Shown here: positions 54,533 to 62,960 of the stretch, one piece after another
Position numbering within the stretch: the first letter of the stretch is position 1
Layout of the letters: every line of letters begins with the position of its first letter
Assembly (NCBI RefSeq): GCF_910592395.1
Contig: NC_088326.1
Span: 4,901,001 to 4,965,000, forward strand
Reading direction: 5' to 3'
Length of the DNA: 64,000 bases
DNA from: Lineus longissimus
Taxonomy: Eukaryota; Nemertea; Pilidiophora; Heteronemertea; Lineidae
Program-made: the position numbers and the translations under genes
The notes under the pieces: generated by a model
What the model saw: only the letters and a program-made list of their open reading frames with translations
Database searches by the model: none
What the model was told of the DNA's origin: nothing

Positions 54533-57189
54533 ATGGAAGACAGAAGTAGGCTTTATCCAGATTTAAATCACCACGATATGAGTAATCAAAATAATGAGTA
54601 TTCAAAATATGATCGATGAACATAATAATCAGCCTATCGTGAAGAAGTGCGACTTAAACCCTCAACGTCTTTAGACTTAATCAAATAAATGAAGTTAAAA
54701 AGTTCTTTGAATCTGAGATTGGATGCAGACGAAAAACATTTATGAAATACAAGAAAGCTTTTGATGTGATTAATTTAATTTAATTTAATAATGATTTATT
54801 GGACACATAATACAAAACATAACACAAATATACAAAATATACAAAACCTGTGCAAGTGGACTCCAATAATTACAGGGAAACCTGTGCCGATGGCAAAGTC
54901 ACATGCTTTAATATATACATTATGCCGGTCTGCAGTTATGACACCGGCAGAAACTGACCAGTGTGCAAGGATTATTGCAATCCACAGTTGCAACCTTATT
55001 CAAATAAAAAATATTCAATTGATGTTTAAAACAATTTCGATCGACAAGACGTCTAATATAAAAAGGTAAATTGTTCCACAGCTTTACTCCTCTAATGAAG
55101 AAAGACGAGGCAAATGTCTCAGTGTGAAATCTCTGCTGGCGAAGCAACAAGTTGTCATCTCTTTTTGTGAAACGGTTTAAAAAAGGAGCAGAGTTAAAAT
55201 CAAGTGAGTCATAAAAACACTTATGCATGAATATTAGGTCAACGACCTCTTGCTAAAAGAAAGTGGTAAAAGGTTCATATCAACAAGCCTATCTGAATAC
55301 GATTTGTCGGGACCGACAACATGACGCGACACTCTCCGCTGAACACTCTCAACCGAAATCAAATTTCTACGCAAATGTGTGTCCCAGACAACAGACCCAT
55401 ACTCAAACCTACTAAGTACAAGGCACTGATGAAGCATACGCTGCAATTCAAAGCTCGAGGAGCGACCAGTAACTCTTCTGACCATACCCCACACACGGGA
55501 CGCACTAGTAACAGATGCGTCAACATGATGATTCCAACAGACTGAAAAATAACCCCAAGATCTTTAAAGTGATCTACCTCGGATAAGATCCTGCCATCAA
55601 TGTTGTAATAAAATCTAATAGGTCTAAGTTTTCTCGTTATGCGCATGAAAACACATTTACCGGGGCTAAAATTCATTCCCCATTTCTTACACCAGGCCTG
55701 TACACATTCTAAGTCATTTTGTAGCTCGATAGCGTCACTAATTTCCCTAATTTCTCTCAGGATCTTAGAGTCATCCGCAAACAGACCCATAAATGTTTCC
55801 AAACTAACAACACTAGAGAGGTCGTTAATGTAGAGATTGAACAGCAGTGGCCCTAATATGGAGCCCTGTGGCACACCAGAACTAACGTCAAGGAGGCTTG
55901 ACTCTGAGCCATTTATGATAACCCTCTGAGTCCTACCCGTTAGATAAGCGGTAAACCAATGCAACAATCGGCCACAGATACCAAACGACTGAATTTTGTG
56001 CAGCAGTAAAGAATGGGGTACGGAATCAAATGCCTTGGCGAAATCCAAATAAATGACATCTACTTGGCCACTTCTATCAATAATTTCACCAATTATGTGT
56101 TGGACTTGTACCAACTGAGTCACTGTGGAGCGTTTGCTGCAGAAAACGTGATGTTCATTACAAATCAGAGGACGCAATATCGGATAAATCTGGTTATAAA
56201 AACAGCGCTCCATAACCTTCGAAACACATGATAATAAGGAAACAGGCCTATAATTTGAAATGTCATGTCTATCACCTTTCTTAAAAACTGGGCATACATT
56301 AGCAATTTTCCAGGAACCAGGCAAACACCCAAGCTGCACAGAAATATTAAAAGTCAAAGCTAAAGATGCACTCAGTTCAGACGCACACATTTGTAATATT
56401 CTGGGAGATACCATGTCATTTCCAGAGGCCTTGCTTTTATCCAGAGATTTCAATACATTCTTTACATCATCAGGAGAAAAAACCACACATTCGAGTGCAT
56501 AATTTTCATACGTTGTCACATCCGGTAACTCTGGGGATCATAGTTTGAAAAATTTGAGAAAAAATAACGATTAAACGCATCCGCTTTCTCGTGAGCATTG
56601 CTCAGATGCACTTCGCCATTGTTGACTGTTTCTGGTATTGAATTACGCTTGGTCTTAGCATGATAAAAACTCCAAAACTGCTTGGGATTTGAATGAATGT
56701 CCCGGCCAAGGTTGTTAACATAACTATTATACTTGGTTTAACCATGCCCTACATTTAACAAGTGTGGCTACTGGTTCTGCTGGTATTTCAGCAGTAGCAG
56801 GAGTCATCACTGCTCCAACAGGTTTTGCTTTGGGTGGTGTGACAATAGCAAGTGCCCTTGTTTCATCACTACTTAGTTTTCAGAAGAAGAACATACTTAG
56901 GAAAATTGAAAAGCATGAGAAGATATCACAATTAGCCATTTCCAAACTTAACACAATCAATGATTTGGTCAGTAAAGCATTAACAGAATCGTTCATATCT
57001 ACAGAGGAATTTAGTTTAATCCTCAGCGAGAAGGAGAAGTACATTTCATTGAAGAATGCCATTAGAAGGAAACAAAAGGAGGCTAGTGCTGATAACAGTT
57101 TTGACGTAGAAACGCTTAAGAAGACTTTTTTAGAGGAAGGGAAAAAACTGGCACAGACAGAGATGTTAGAGAAATTAAAAAGCAAGTAA
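54533..57189 (+). pseudogene. Membrane-hairpin protein, copy C, split by retrotransposon
   Basis: The start is in TTAAATGG. The N-terminal part (MEDRSRLYPDLNHH) has several frame changes, then 'KYKKAFDVIN' up to 54773. A non-LTR element occupies 54774-56737. Downstream, a clean frame to 57189 encodes the Gly/Ala hydrophobic hairpin ('VAGVITAPTGFALGGVTIAS') and the charged C-terminus ending 'EMLEKLKSK'. It matches copy A's 34383-35042. Confidence 0.8.
54774..56737 (-). mobile_element. 5'-truncated non-LTR retrotransposon (CR1/L2/Jockey-like)
   Basis: The minus-strand reverse transcriptase has the usual blocks: 'LDKSKASGNDMVSPRIL', 'NYRPVSLLSCVSKVME', 'YLDFAKAFDSVPHSLLLHKI', 'SGVPQGSILGPLLFNLYIND', the catalytic 'LFADDSKI' (FADD) and 'WCKKWGMNFSPGKC'. 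A C-terminal region follows with 'FEYGSVVWDTHLRRNL' and 'GVKLWNNLPFYIRRL'. The endonuclease is missing apart from a linker at 56530-56735. The 3' end carries (TTTAA)n microsatellite at 54774-54790, typical of CR1/L2-type tails. TTAA (54770-54773, 56738-56741) may be the target duplication. A frame change near 56520 and others near 55230 and 55540 break the coding sequence. Confidence 0.85.
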
Positions 57190-57299
57190 TACATCATCAT
57201 TATTATCATTATTTTAATGTACAACAAACATTGCCTTTATATATTGAAGCCTCAGCGCCACCTTATTCACTTTGAAAATAATAAAAATATATTAAGTAA

Positions 57300-57755
57300 A
57301 TGAATACTATTGAAAGGATGTACAAATTCATTCCTTTAATAGAGTACTTTAGTTTAGACAGTATTGAAGACCAGGAGTTAAAAAATATCTCTAATTATTT
57401 GATGGTTCATGATACTTATGATACTCCTGATACAGCAGTACATCCACCTATGAAACAGTGTGACATAAGTACAGAATCTAATGTTGAAATATGTCGTAAT
57501 TGTAAGAGATGGACATTGTATGAGTATATTAGAAACTTGAACCCAACAAGCTACACAACTAAAACTATTAAGAACAGGTTTTGTACCTCTTGTAATGCTG
57601 TTGCTTATGATGATGACTTCAAAAGTCTAGAGATTAGTATTGAGAATAAAACACGTTACTTTGACACCATACTTAGAAGGCTTGGACAGAGACGTCTATC
57701 AGAAAAAGTAGTAAATTATCTAAAAGAGTACATTGAGTATGATTTAAAAGGATAA
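57300..57755 (+). CDS. Zinc-finger Polinton protein, copy B (151 aa)
   Basis: ATG 57300 lies in AGTAAATG. The N-terminal 60 residues are acidic, with an aromatic 'YKFIPLIEYFS' patch. Next comes 'ICRNCKRWTLYEYIRNLN', then 'RFCTSCNAVAYDDDF', giving two CxxC pairs for one zinc site. The protein ends 'YLKEYIEYDLKG'. It corresponds to the left-end gene of copy A (24349). Past its TAA the same frame would continue with 'FSSPRKWL', as in copy A, so this open frame may itself be truncated. In copy A the gene points the other way relative to the capsid genes; here it lies upstream of them on the same strand, so this part of the locus is rearranged. Confidence 0.6.
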   Translation: MNTIERMYKFIPLIEYFSLDSIEDQELKNISNYLMVHDTYDTPDTAVHPPMKQCDISTESNVEICRNCKRWTLYEYIRNLNPTSYTTKTIKNRFCTSCNAVAYDDDFKSLEISIENKTRYFDTILRRLGQRRLSEKVVNYLKEYIEYDLKG

Positions 57756-57850
57756 TTCTCTAGTCCTAGAAAATGGCTTGGTAAGGAAAGGTATGAATAG
57801 ACAGTTCAGTCATCATTAAAAAAGGTATTAATTACTCTACCTTGTAAGTT

Positions 57851-57980
57851 AGAATATATGTATTGTGGTGGTAGGAATCTAGGTAATTCTAAGCTATTTT
57901 AACAAAAGCCCTTACAGGCCTTTTTGTCTCAAAATAGCTTAGAAACCCCTAAGAACCAGACACCACAATACATATATTCT
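57851..57980. repeat. 130-bp foldback element
   Basis: The arms AGAATATATGTATTGTGGTG and CACCACAATACATATATTCT are perfect complements. Inner arms 'TTCTAAGCTATTTT' and 'AAAATAGCTTAGAAA' also pair. It interrupts the downstream part of the zinc-finger gene. Confidence 0.85.
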
Positions 57981-58060
57981 TCAATGAAATTACTGTAGAA
58001 ATCATCATGTCAGCTTTAACAAAATATCGACTCAGTATCATACTCTACTTTCTAGTTGTG

Positions 58061-58150
58061 ACTCTCTTAGAAGAGAATCCAATCAATCTGACCTAGATAT
58101 TCTCTTAGAAGAGATCCAATGACCTAGTTATTCTCTTCTAAGAGAATCTT
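58061..58150. repeat. Palindromic direct repeats before capsid gene
   Basis: Three copies of a TTCTCTTAGAAGAGA-type palindrome, two followed by 'TCCAAT', lie 60-150 bp upstream of the capsid start. They could be regulatory or simple repeat expansion. Confidence 0.6.
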
Positions 58151-58209
58151 ATTGATTACTACGTTTGCGAAATGAGTGCCACATAATTTTCCTAGTAAAT
58201 AAATAGAAA

Positions 58210-59466
58210 ATGGCAACAGGATATTTATTAAATACCGAAAGGGCACATAAGATTCCACTTGGTTTGAAAGCTGAGAGGCAGCATCATATCATTACTCATA
58301 ACCCATCATCTGCTAACCCCAAAGAAACACTGTATGTTAGAATACCGGCATTGCGAGAGAATACATTCTTTGTACCTAAATCTCTTTATCTGTCTGCTGA
58401 TGTAACCATTTCTGGTGATTCTAAAAATAGTGTTGTAAATAATCTTGGTAGAAACCTGATTTCAAAGATGGTGGTTAAGTGGGGAACAGAGCAGATATTT
58501 GACCTTGACGAATACAGTCATTATTCTACATTTAAAGATCTGTGGTTTACAGAAGAAGAAAGAAATGATAGAGTTTTTCAGGGTATTCAGTCAAAAAATC
58601 TTAGAGAATTAAGATCAGGAGTCGCTGAAGCTGATGTCACTGGAGAAACAGCTAATGAAAAGACTTTAAAGAAAGTGTTTGACAAGAAGTACAAAATACC
58701 ATTAGATTTTGAACTATTCCATCATCATGCTCCATTTTACAAGTTTCCAATTCAAGAAGATGTGATTATTGAAATAACTTTAGCACCAAAGGAGGAAATC
58801 ATAGTCACCACAAACACAGCTAGCATGGGCTACAAACTAGAGAATATTTGTTTTGAATATGATACCGTAACCAACAAAATGATTGCTAGTCAATTGAGTA
58901 ACAAGTACAATTCTGGATTCTCAATATTTTATGATTGGGTAGACCATTTTAAGACAGTCAATGTTACTGCTAATGAAACACTAATTAATGAGAACATCAA
59001 CTTTCCAAGAATGTCTATTAAAGGATTATTATTACTATTTGTGTCTGACTATGTAGATGGAGCTAGAGATTCAGAGAAGTTTGAAAACCCTAACATAAGT
59101 AAAGTGCAGATCACAATAGAGGGTGTTGCCAATCAGGTGTTCCCAGAAGGAATGAGAATGATGGATCAATGGGAGGAGATCAAGAAACATTTTATGTCTG
59201 AAGATTTGAAGAAAACTCATGACTGTAACATGACCATGGAGAAATACTATGGTGATTCTAATCACTATGGTTTATGGTTGGACCTGAGAACTTCTGAGGA
59301 TAATCGCCTTCACGGATCAGGAAAGAAGCTCCAGAACACAAAAGATGGTATTCAATTATCTATTACAAAGAAATCTGGAAAGGGACCATACAAAATGCAC
59401 ATATTCGTGGTTTCTGACGCCCAGGTAAACATCCAGAATTCTCAGATTGCTTCACTCCAGCACTGA
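58210..59466 (+). CDS. Major capsid protein candidate, copy B (418 aa)
   Basis: ATG 58210 follows TAAATAAATAGAAA, the variant start motif also used by the other capsid copies and the polymerase. The protein opens MATGYLLNTERAHKIPLGLK and is beta-strand-rich throughout ('FVPKSLYLSADVTISGD', 'FPIQEDVIIEITLAPKE', 'ISKVQITIEGVANQVFPEGM', 'KMHIFVVSDAQVNIQ'). No membrane segment or enzyme motif is visible. Its length, beta content and place before the minor capsid and ATPase genes fit the double-jelly-roll major capsid protein of Polintons, forming the icosahedral shell. The fold is inferred, not read directly, and 418 residues is on the short side for that family. The frame is intact, unlike the copies at 38698 and 50398. 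Confidence 0.65.
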   Translation: MATGYLLNTERAHKIPLGLKAERQHHIITHNPSSANPKETLYVRIPALRENTFFVPKSLYLSADVTISGDSKNSVVNNLGRNLISKMVVKWGTEQIFDLDEYSHYSTFKDLWFTEEERNDRVFQGIQSKNLRELRSGVAEADVTGETANEKTLKKVFDKKYKIPLDFELFHHHAPFYKFPIQEDVIIEITLAPKEEIIVTTNTASMGYKLENICFEYDTVTNKMIASQLSNKYNSGFSIFYDWVDHFKTVNVTANETLINENINFPRMSIKGLLLLFVSDYVDGARDSEKFENPNISKVQITIEGVANQVFPEGMRMMDQWEEIKKHFMSEDLKKTHDCNMTMEKYYGDSNHYGLWLDLRTSEDNRLHGSGKKLQNTKDGIQLSITKKSGKGPYKMHIFVVSDAQVNIQNSQIASLQH

Positions 59467-59545
59467 GGTGCTGCAAGAACAAAAGTTCGCTCCAACACTG
59501 AATACTAGATAAATGAGTTTTACTAGTGATTTTCTAAGTAATTAA

Positions 59546-59782
59546 ATGGATACACCAGGAAAGAAAGATATCATAAATACACTGTATCAAAGTTTACTGT
59601 TGGCATCAACAACAATTGGTTACTCTATGTTACTGAAAAGGTTCTTGAGAATCAATATTGGTCCCCCAAGTCAGGCCGACCTAGAGGAAATTCTTAAACT
59701 GGGAGGAACTGTAGCTATTAGTAATGGAACATTAGAGTACCTTTACGATCAAGGAATCCTACCCAGAAATATTATGAAGTAA
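59546..59782 (+). CDS. Conserved 78-aa membrane protein, copy B
   Basis: Start in TTAAATGG. It reads MDTPGKKDIINTLYQSLLLA, with a hydrophobic segment 'SLLLASTTIGYSMLLKRFL', then 'GPPSQADLEEILKLGGTVAI' and the end 'LYDQGILPRNIMK'. It has the same length as in copy A. It sits 80 bp after the capsid gene and 58 bp before the minor capsid gene, so it is probably expressed with them. It is probably membrane- or virion-associated; no family is recognised. Confidence 0.75.
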   Translation: MDTPGKKDIINTLYQSLLLASTTIGYSMLLKRFLRINIGPPSQADLEEILKLGGTVAISNGTLEYLYDQGILPRNIMK

Positions 59783-59839
59783 GAATAATTTACTTATTTG
59801 ATAAAAGCTAAATTTGAAAACGAAAATTTGCTTAAGTAA

Positions 59840-60607
59840 ATGGTTACTGTAATGAACATAGATTCAAGTGACTATCCAGATCAGAGTTCAAGTGATTTAA
59901 CAGTCAATCTCAAGACTGAAATTCAGGATGCATGTAGCATCACTTTAACTTTTGCAGTAATACCTTGTACATTCTACAACATAAGTGCAGCCAGGGAGAA
60001 TAACCGAATCAAAGTTAAGGGTTTTGATGTGGCAGAGATTACGCTACCAGATGGTCTCTATGACCTACAGAGCTTTTCAAAAGTATTTGCGGATAAGTTG
60101 AAAGAAAATAGTATGAGTAGAGGTGCTGTCAGATTTGACCTTGAAGAACCAACAGGTAAGGCCATCTTACACTTCCTAAAGAGAAAAAATGAGGCGCATT
60201 ATCAGATCTATTTTCTTAGTAAAAGTAATGAATTATTTGGCATGAAATCAGAATGGCCTTACCCTTTAGACAATAAAAGTAAGGATGATGTTGTAAGCGA
60301 GAAACCCATCAATTTTAGACCAATTAACCATTTTGTTTTTCACTGTGACATAATCGAATCTAATAGTGTATTAAGTAATGGTGAAGCATCTGATGTGCTA
60401 ACCACAAGACCAATAAAGGAAGCTAATTTTGGGGATTTAATAGCATACACATTTGAGAAACCAATAGCAATTCCCTGTAAACCAAGATTCAATAAGCTGA
60501 ATATTCGCTTAACTGATGAAAAAGGTGAAATCATCGATCTTAATGGTCATAATGTACAGTACCAATTGGTATTAACTCGAGCTATGCTCTCAGGGACACA
60601 TCATTGA
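59840..60607 (+). CDS. Minor capsid (penton-like) protein, copy B (255 aa)
   Basis: Start in AGTAAATGG. It opens MVTVMNIDSSDYPDQSSSDL. Beta-rich segments follow ('CSITLTFAVIPCTFYNIS', 'EITLPDGLYDLQSFSKVF', 'EKPINFRPINHFVFHCDI', 'TRPIKEANFGDLIAYTFE'), closing with 'LNIRLTDEKGEIIDLNGHNV', a terminal hairpin pattern shared by Polinton minor capsid proteins. By family analogy it occupies the five-fold vertices. The last residues (TRAMLSGTHH) come from a double-hairpin repeat at the 3' end, replacing the tail seen in copy A. The frame is intact. Confidence 0.7.
   Translation: MVTVMNIDSSDYPDQSSSDLTVNLKTEIQDACSITLTFAVIPCTFYNISAARENNRIKVKGFDVAEITLPDGLYDLQSFSKVFADKLKENSMSRGAVRFDLEEPTGKAILHFLKRKNEAHYQIYFLSKSNELFGMKSEWPYPLDNKSKDDVVSEKPINFRPINHFVFHCDIIESNSVLSNGEASDVLTTRPIKEANFGDLIAYTFEKPIAIPCKPRFNKLNIRLTDEKGEIIDLNGHNVQYQLVLTRAMLSGTHH
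60577..60603 (-). repeat. Double-hairpin micro-repeat 5
   Basis: In reverse orientation: TCGAGC-TAT-GCTC, TCA, then a decayed second hairpin (GGGACACATCA). It forms the C-terminus of the minor capsid gene. Confidence 0.7.
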
Positions 60608-60629
60608 AATTAAAATTCATTGGAATTAA

Positions 60630-61088
60630 ATGGCTGGCATTGGCATGTTATTTGGATCTGCAATAATCAATGGATTAGCATTCACTGGATCCGGTTACCT
60701 TTTTAAAAAACTAGACAAGAATGGCTATGAGACTGAAGTGAAAAGACATGATTTGGCTCAGGAGCAATTACAAAAAGCTTCAACCGAATGGGAGGAGCAT
60801 AGGAAAAGTACCATTGACTTCGTTAATCTTGAATTAAAGAGAGAAAGAGACGCTTCTATTGATTTTAACAATACTGATTCAGCACTTACTGTTTACAATC
60901 ATTTACATCCAGAAAGAACTATTGTACTACCTCAGCGACCACAATTAAGTGATTACTACCATCCTAGTGATGAAATGAAGAAATACGAGTACCTATGGAT
61001 TATCCTAGGACTTAGTGGTTTAGGGTTAATAATTTATTATTTTACTAGGGTTAGAAAGACTAAGACAACTGATCGGACACAGTCCTGA
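60630..61088 (+). CDS. 152-aa membrane protein of the virion block
   Basis: Start in TTAAATGG. It begins MAGIGMLFGSAIINGLAFTG, a Gly/Ala-rich hydrophobic N-terminus. A charged helical middle follows ('KRHDLAQEQLQKASTEWEEH'), and a C-terminal membrane anchor near residues 122-140 ('YLWIILGLSGLGLIIYYF') with basic residues after it. The last codons (DRTQS) are made by hairpin repeat 61074-61106. It lies 22 bp after the minor capsid gene and converges on the ATPase gene. The start is conserved in copy A (37596), so it is a true element gene. The role is unknown: a membrane-associated virion protein by position. Confidence 0.65.
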   Translation: MAGIGMLFGSAIINGLAFTGSGYLFKKLDKNGYETEVKRHDLAQEQLQKASTEWEEHRKSTIDFVNLELKRERDASIDFNNTDSALTVYNHLHPERTIVLPQRPQLSDYYHPSDEMKKYEYLWIILGLSGLGLIIYYFTRVRKTKTTDRTQS

Positions 61089-61106
61089 TGATCGGACACA
61101 GTCCTG
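61074..61106. repeat. Duplicated hairpin repeat 6 (GGACACAGTCC twice)
   Basis: CGGAC-ACA-GTCC occurs twice in tandem with spacer TGATGAT. The first copy contains the end and stop of the 152-aa gene. The GAGC/GCTC partner hairpin is missing or decayed ('GAGAAGCGGGAC' follows). Confidence 0.65.
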
Positions 61107-61122
61107 ATGATGAGAAGCGGGA

Positions 61123-61743
61123 CTAAGATTTTTGATGGGAAAGAGTAAATCCAAATGGATGTTGTAGTCTAATGATCAGTTTTGATCCTTTTTTCATCTT
61201 AAGTTCTTCTATGTAGTACTGTCTTTTCTCCTTAGGAATAACACTGTTTTCTTCTAAGGCATCTTTCATGGCTGATTCATCCTTATTAAAAAATAATACT
61301 AAAATTCTTATGTTCTCTCTGTAGTCCTTAACAACTGAATTGTACTTCTGAACTAGTAACCAAACAGTGAGATTGTAGTGCCTGCCGGAAAAGGCAAGAT
61401 TACATAACTCGGACACCTTCTTTTTTGTGTCTCTCAAATTAGCACAGTCATCAATGAGGAATAATGTGTTAGAACCAGCAAAGGTCAGAGTAGCAAACTG
61501 AAGCACAACGTCCAAATTACTGGCCACAGCTTCGGGATTAACTATGTAGACGTTCTTGTCTTGGTAAATCCATTTCCTTTCATATGTCTTATTGTTGAAA
61601 TATGTTGGACAGAAAATGACTATGTTCTGGAACTTGTGCCGATACTCCTTTTCTAAGAGGTCAAGGGCAAAATATGTCTTACCACAATTGGTAACACCAG
61701 AAATTAACATATTGTGTGGCTCGTAAATAAATACTTCACTCAT
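61123..61743 (-). CDS. DNA-packaging ATPase (A32/FtsK-HerA type), copy B
   Basis: Start ATG 61743 in TTTAAATG. Walker A is 'ISGVTNCGKTYFALDLLEKE' at about residues 14-33. Walker B is 'NTLFLIDDCANLRD' at about residues 95-108, followed by 'SGRHYNLTVWLLVQKYNSVV' (sensor-like region) and 'NIRILVLFFNKDESAMKDAL'. At 206 residues it is the usual size for the single-domain packaging ATPases of Polintons and related viruses, which pump DNA into the capsid. The frame is intact, with both nucleotide-binding motifs present. It is divergent from the integrase, with only 4 bp between the two start codons. Confidence 0.88.
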   Translation of the reverse strand: MSEVFIYEPHNMLISGVTNCGKTYFALDLLEKEYRHKFQNIVIFCPTYFNNKTYERKWIYQDKNVYIVNPEAVASNLDVVLQFATLTFAGSNTLFLIDDCANLRDTKKKVSELCNLAFSGRHYNLTVWLLVQKYNSVVKDYRENIRILVLFFNKDESAMKDALEENSVIPKEKRQYYIEELKMKKGSKLIIRLQHPFGFTLSHQKS

Positions 61744-61750
61744 TTAAATG
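61741..61750. promoter_or_regulatory. Palindromic shared start region CATTTAAATG
   Basis: The CAT of the ATPase start (minus), TTAA, and the ATG of the integrase start (plus) form a perfect 10-bp palindrome. The TAAATG motif is present on both strands, so transcription of each gene must begin inside or near the other gene. Confidence 0.7.
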
Positions 61751-62872
61751 AATGTAAAGGATGACACACAGCAGTATCTAAGGGATTTGTACTACAACCC
61801 TGAGAGTCCCGTGGCTTACAGTTCTTTGAGTAAGATGTGGAAACAGGTCAAGGAAGATGGAAAACTTATTAAAAAAAAAGAAGTGAAAGAATTTCTAGAA
61901 ACACTACCAACTCACCAACTACACAAACCGGCCATTAAGAAATTCACCTTCAGGAAGACAATGGTATCGTACATCGATCAACAGTGGCAAGCTGATCTGG
62001 TTGACATGCAAAAATTTGAGAAACAGAATCGAGCTATGCTCTCAGGACAAAGTCCGAATAAGGGTTTCAGATTCATTTTAACAGTCATAGATCTATTTAG
62101 TCGTTTTTCTTGGGCTCTAGCAGTTAAGAGTAAGAGGGGAGAAGAAATCAGAGATGCATTTAAAGTGATATTTGAGGAAGCAAAACCAACGAAAATCCAG
62201 TTTGATGACGGTAAAGAATTTTACAACAAACACTTCAAGGAACTTTTAACAGAAAATGACATAGACTGGTTCTCCACAAAATCTGATAAGAAGGCAGCAG
62301 TAGTAGAGAGATTCAATAGAACCCTTAAAGAAAAAATGTGGCGTTATTTCACCGCTAAGGAGACTGACAAGTGGATTGACGTTCTGGATGACCTGGTCAG
62401 CGGCTACAATAACACATTTCACTCATCAATAGGTATGAAACCTGTAGACGCCAGAAAGATGGAAAACGAAGGAACAGTGTGGTACAATCTTTACGGTCTT
62501 CACCTCAAAGAGACATTTGGTGATCCAAAGTACAAAGTAGGTGACAGTGTAAGAATTTCAAAGTACAAGTCCATTTTCGGTAAAGGTTACATGCCCAACT
62601 ACACTGAGGAGGTGTTCCAAATCAAACAGATCATCTTTACTCACCCTATCGTCTACCAGCTTGAGGATTACCACAAAGAAGAAATTCAAGGATATTTCTA
62701 TGAAGAGGAATTGAGCTATGTTCCTAATCCAGACCAGCTAGAGTACAAGATCGAGAAAATCCTAAGGTACAAGACCAGTAAAGGCAAGAAATACGGATTA
62801 GTGAAGTGGAAGGGTTACAGTGATAAGTTCAATGAATGGTTACCAGTTTCTGATATCAAATCATTGAAATGA
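61748..62872 (+). CDS. Polinton integrase with chromodomain, copy B (374 aa)
   Basis: Start in TTTAAATG. An N-terminal helical region comes first. The rve (DDE) core then has first Asp in 'QQWQADLVDMQKFEK' (~residue 82), second in 'PTKIQFDDGKEFYNKHFKE' (~155) and Glu in 'KKAAVVERFNRTLKEKMW' (~190). Next are 'YNNTFHSSIGMKPVDARK', an SH3-like 'GDPKYKVGDSVRISKYKS' and a C-terminal chromodomain ('KYGLVKWKGYSDKFNEWLPV'). The catalytic residues are all present. About ten extra residues (RAMLSGQSPN), made by a double-hairpin repeat, sit between the first and second catalytic Asp, just before 'KGFRFILTVIDLFSRFSWAL'. The enzyme joins the element's ends to host DNA; the chromodomain may guide it to chromatin. 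Confidence 0.92.
   Translation: MNVKDDTQQYLRDLYYNPESPVAYSSLSKMWKQVKEDGKLIKKKEVKEFLETLPTHQLHKPAIKKFTFRKTMVSYIDQQWQADLVDMQKFEKQNRAMLSGQSPNKGFRFILTVIDLFSRFSWALAVKSKRGEEIRDAFKVIFEEAKPTKIQFDDGKEFYNKHFKELLTENDIDWFSTKSDKKAAVVERFNRTLKEKMWRYFTAKETDKWIDVLDDLVSGYNNTFHSSIGMKPVDARKMENEGTVWYNLYGLHLKETFGDPKYKVGDSVRISKYKSIFGKGYMPNYTEEVFQIKQIIFTHPIVYQLEDYHKEEIQGYFYEEELSYVPNPDQLEYKIEKILRYKTSKGKKYGLVKWKGYSDKFNEWLPVSDIKSLK
62029..62056 (-). repeat. Double-hairpin micro-repeat 7 (inside integrase core)
   Basis: TCGAGC-TAT-GCTC, TCA, GGAC-AAA-GTCCG, with both stems perfect and reversed relative to copies 1-4. It adds 10 codons in frame. Confidence 0.85.
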
Positions 62873-62960
62873 AATAAAGTCTCTAAAGTGACTTAAGTCA
62901 CAAGAACAAGTTCGAAAAACGTAATTTAAAAAAAAAATGTCCTACTAAATAAAGAAAGAA

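Larger units (their letters stand above)
57756..58209. other. Region upstream of capsid gene, copy B
   Basis: It holds the remnant 'FSSPRKWLGKERYE' (57756-57800), a foldback element and palindromic direct repeats. No further gene is seen. Confidence 0.5.
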
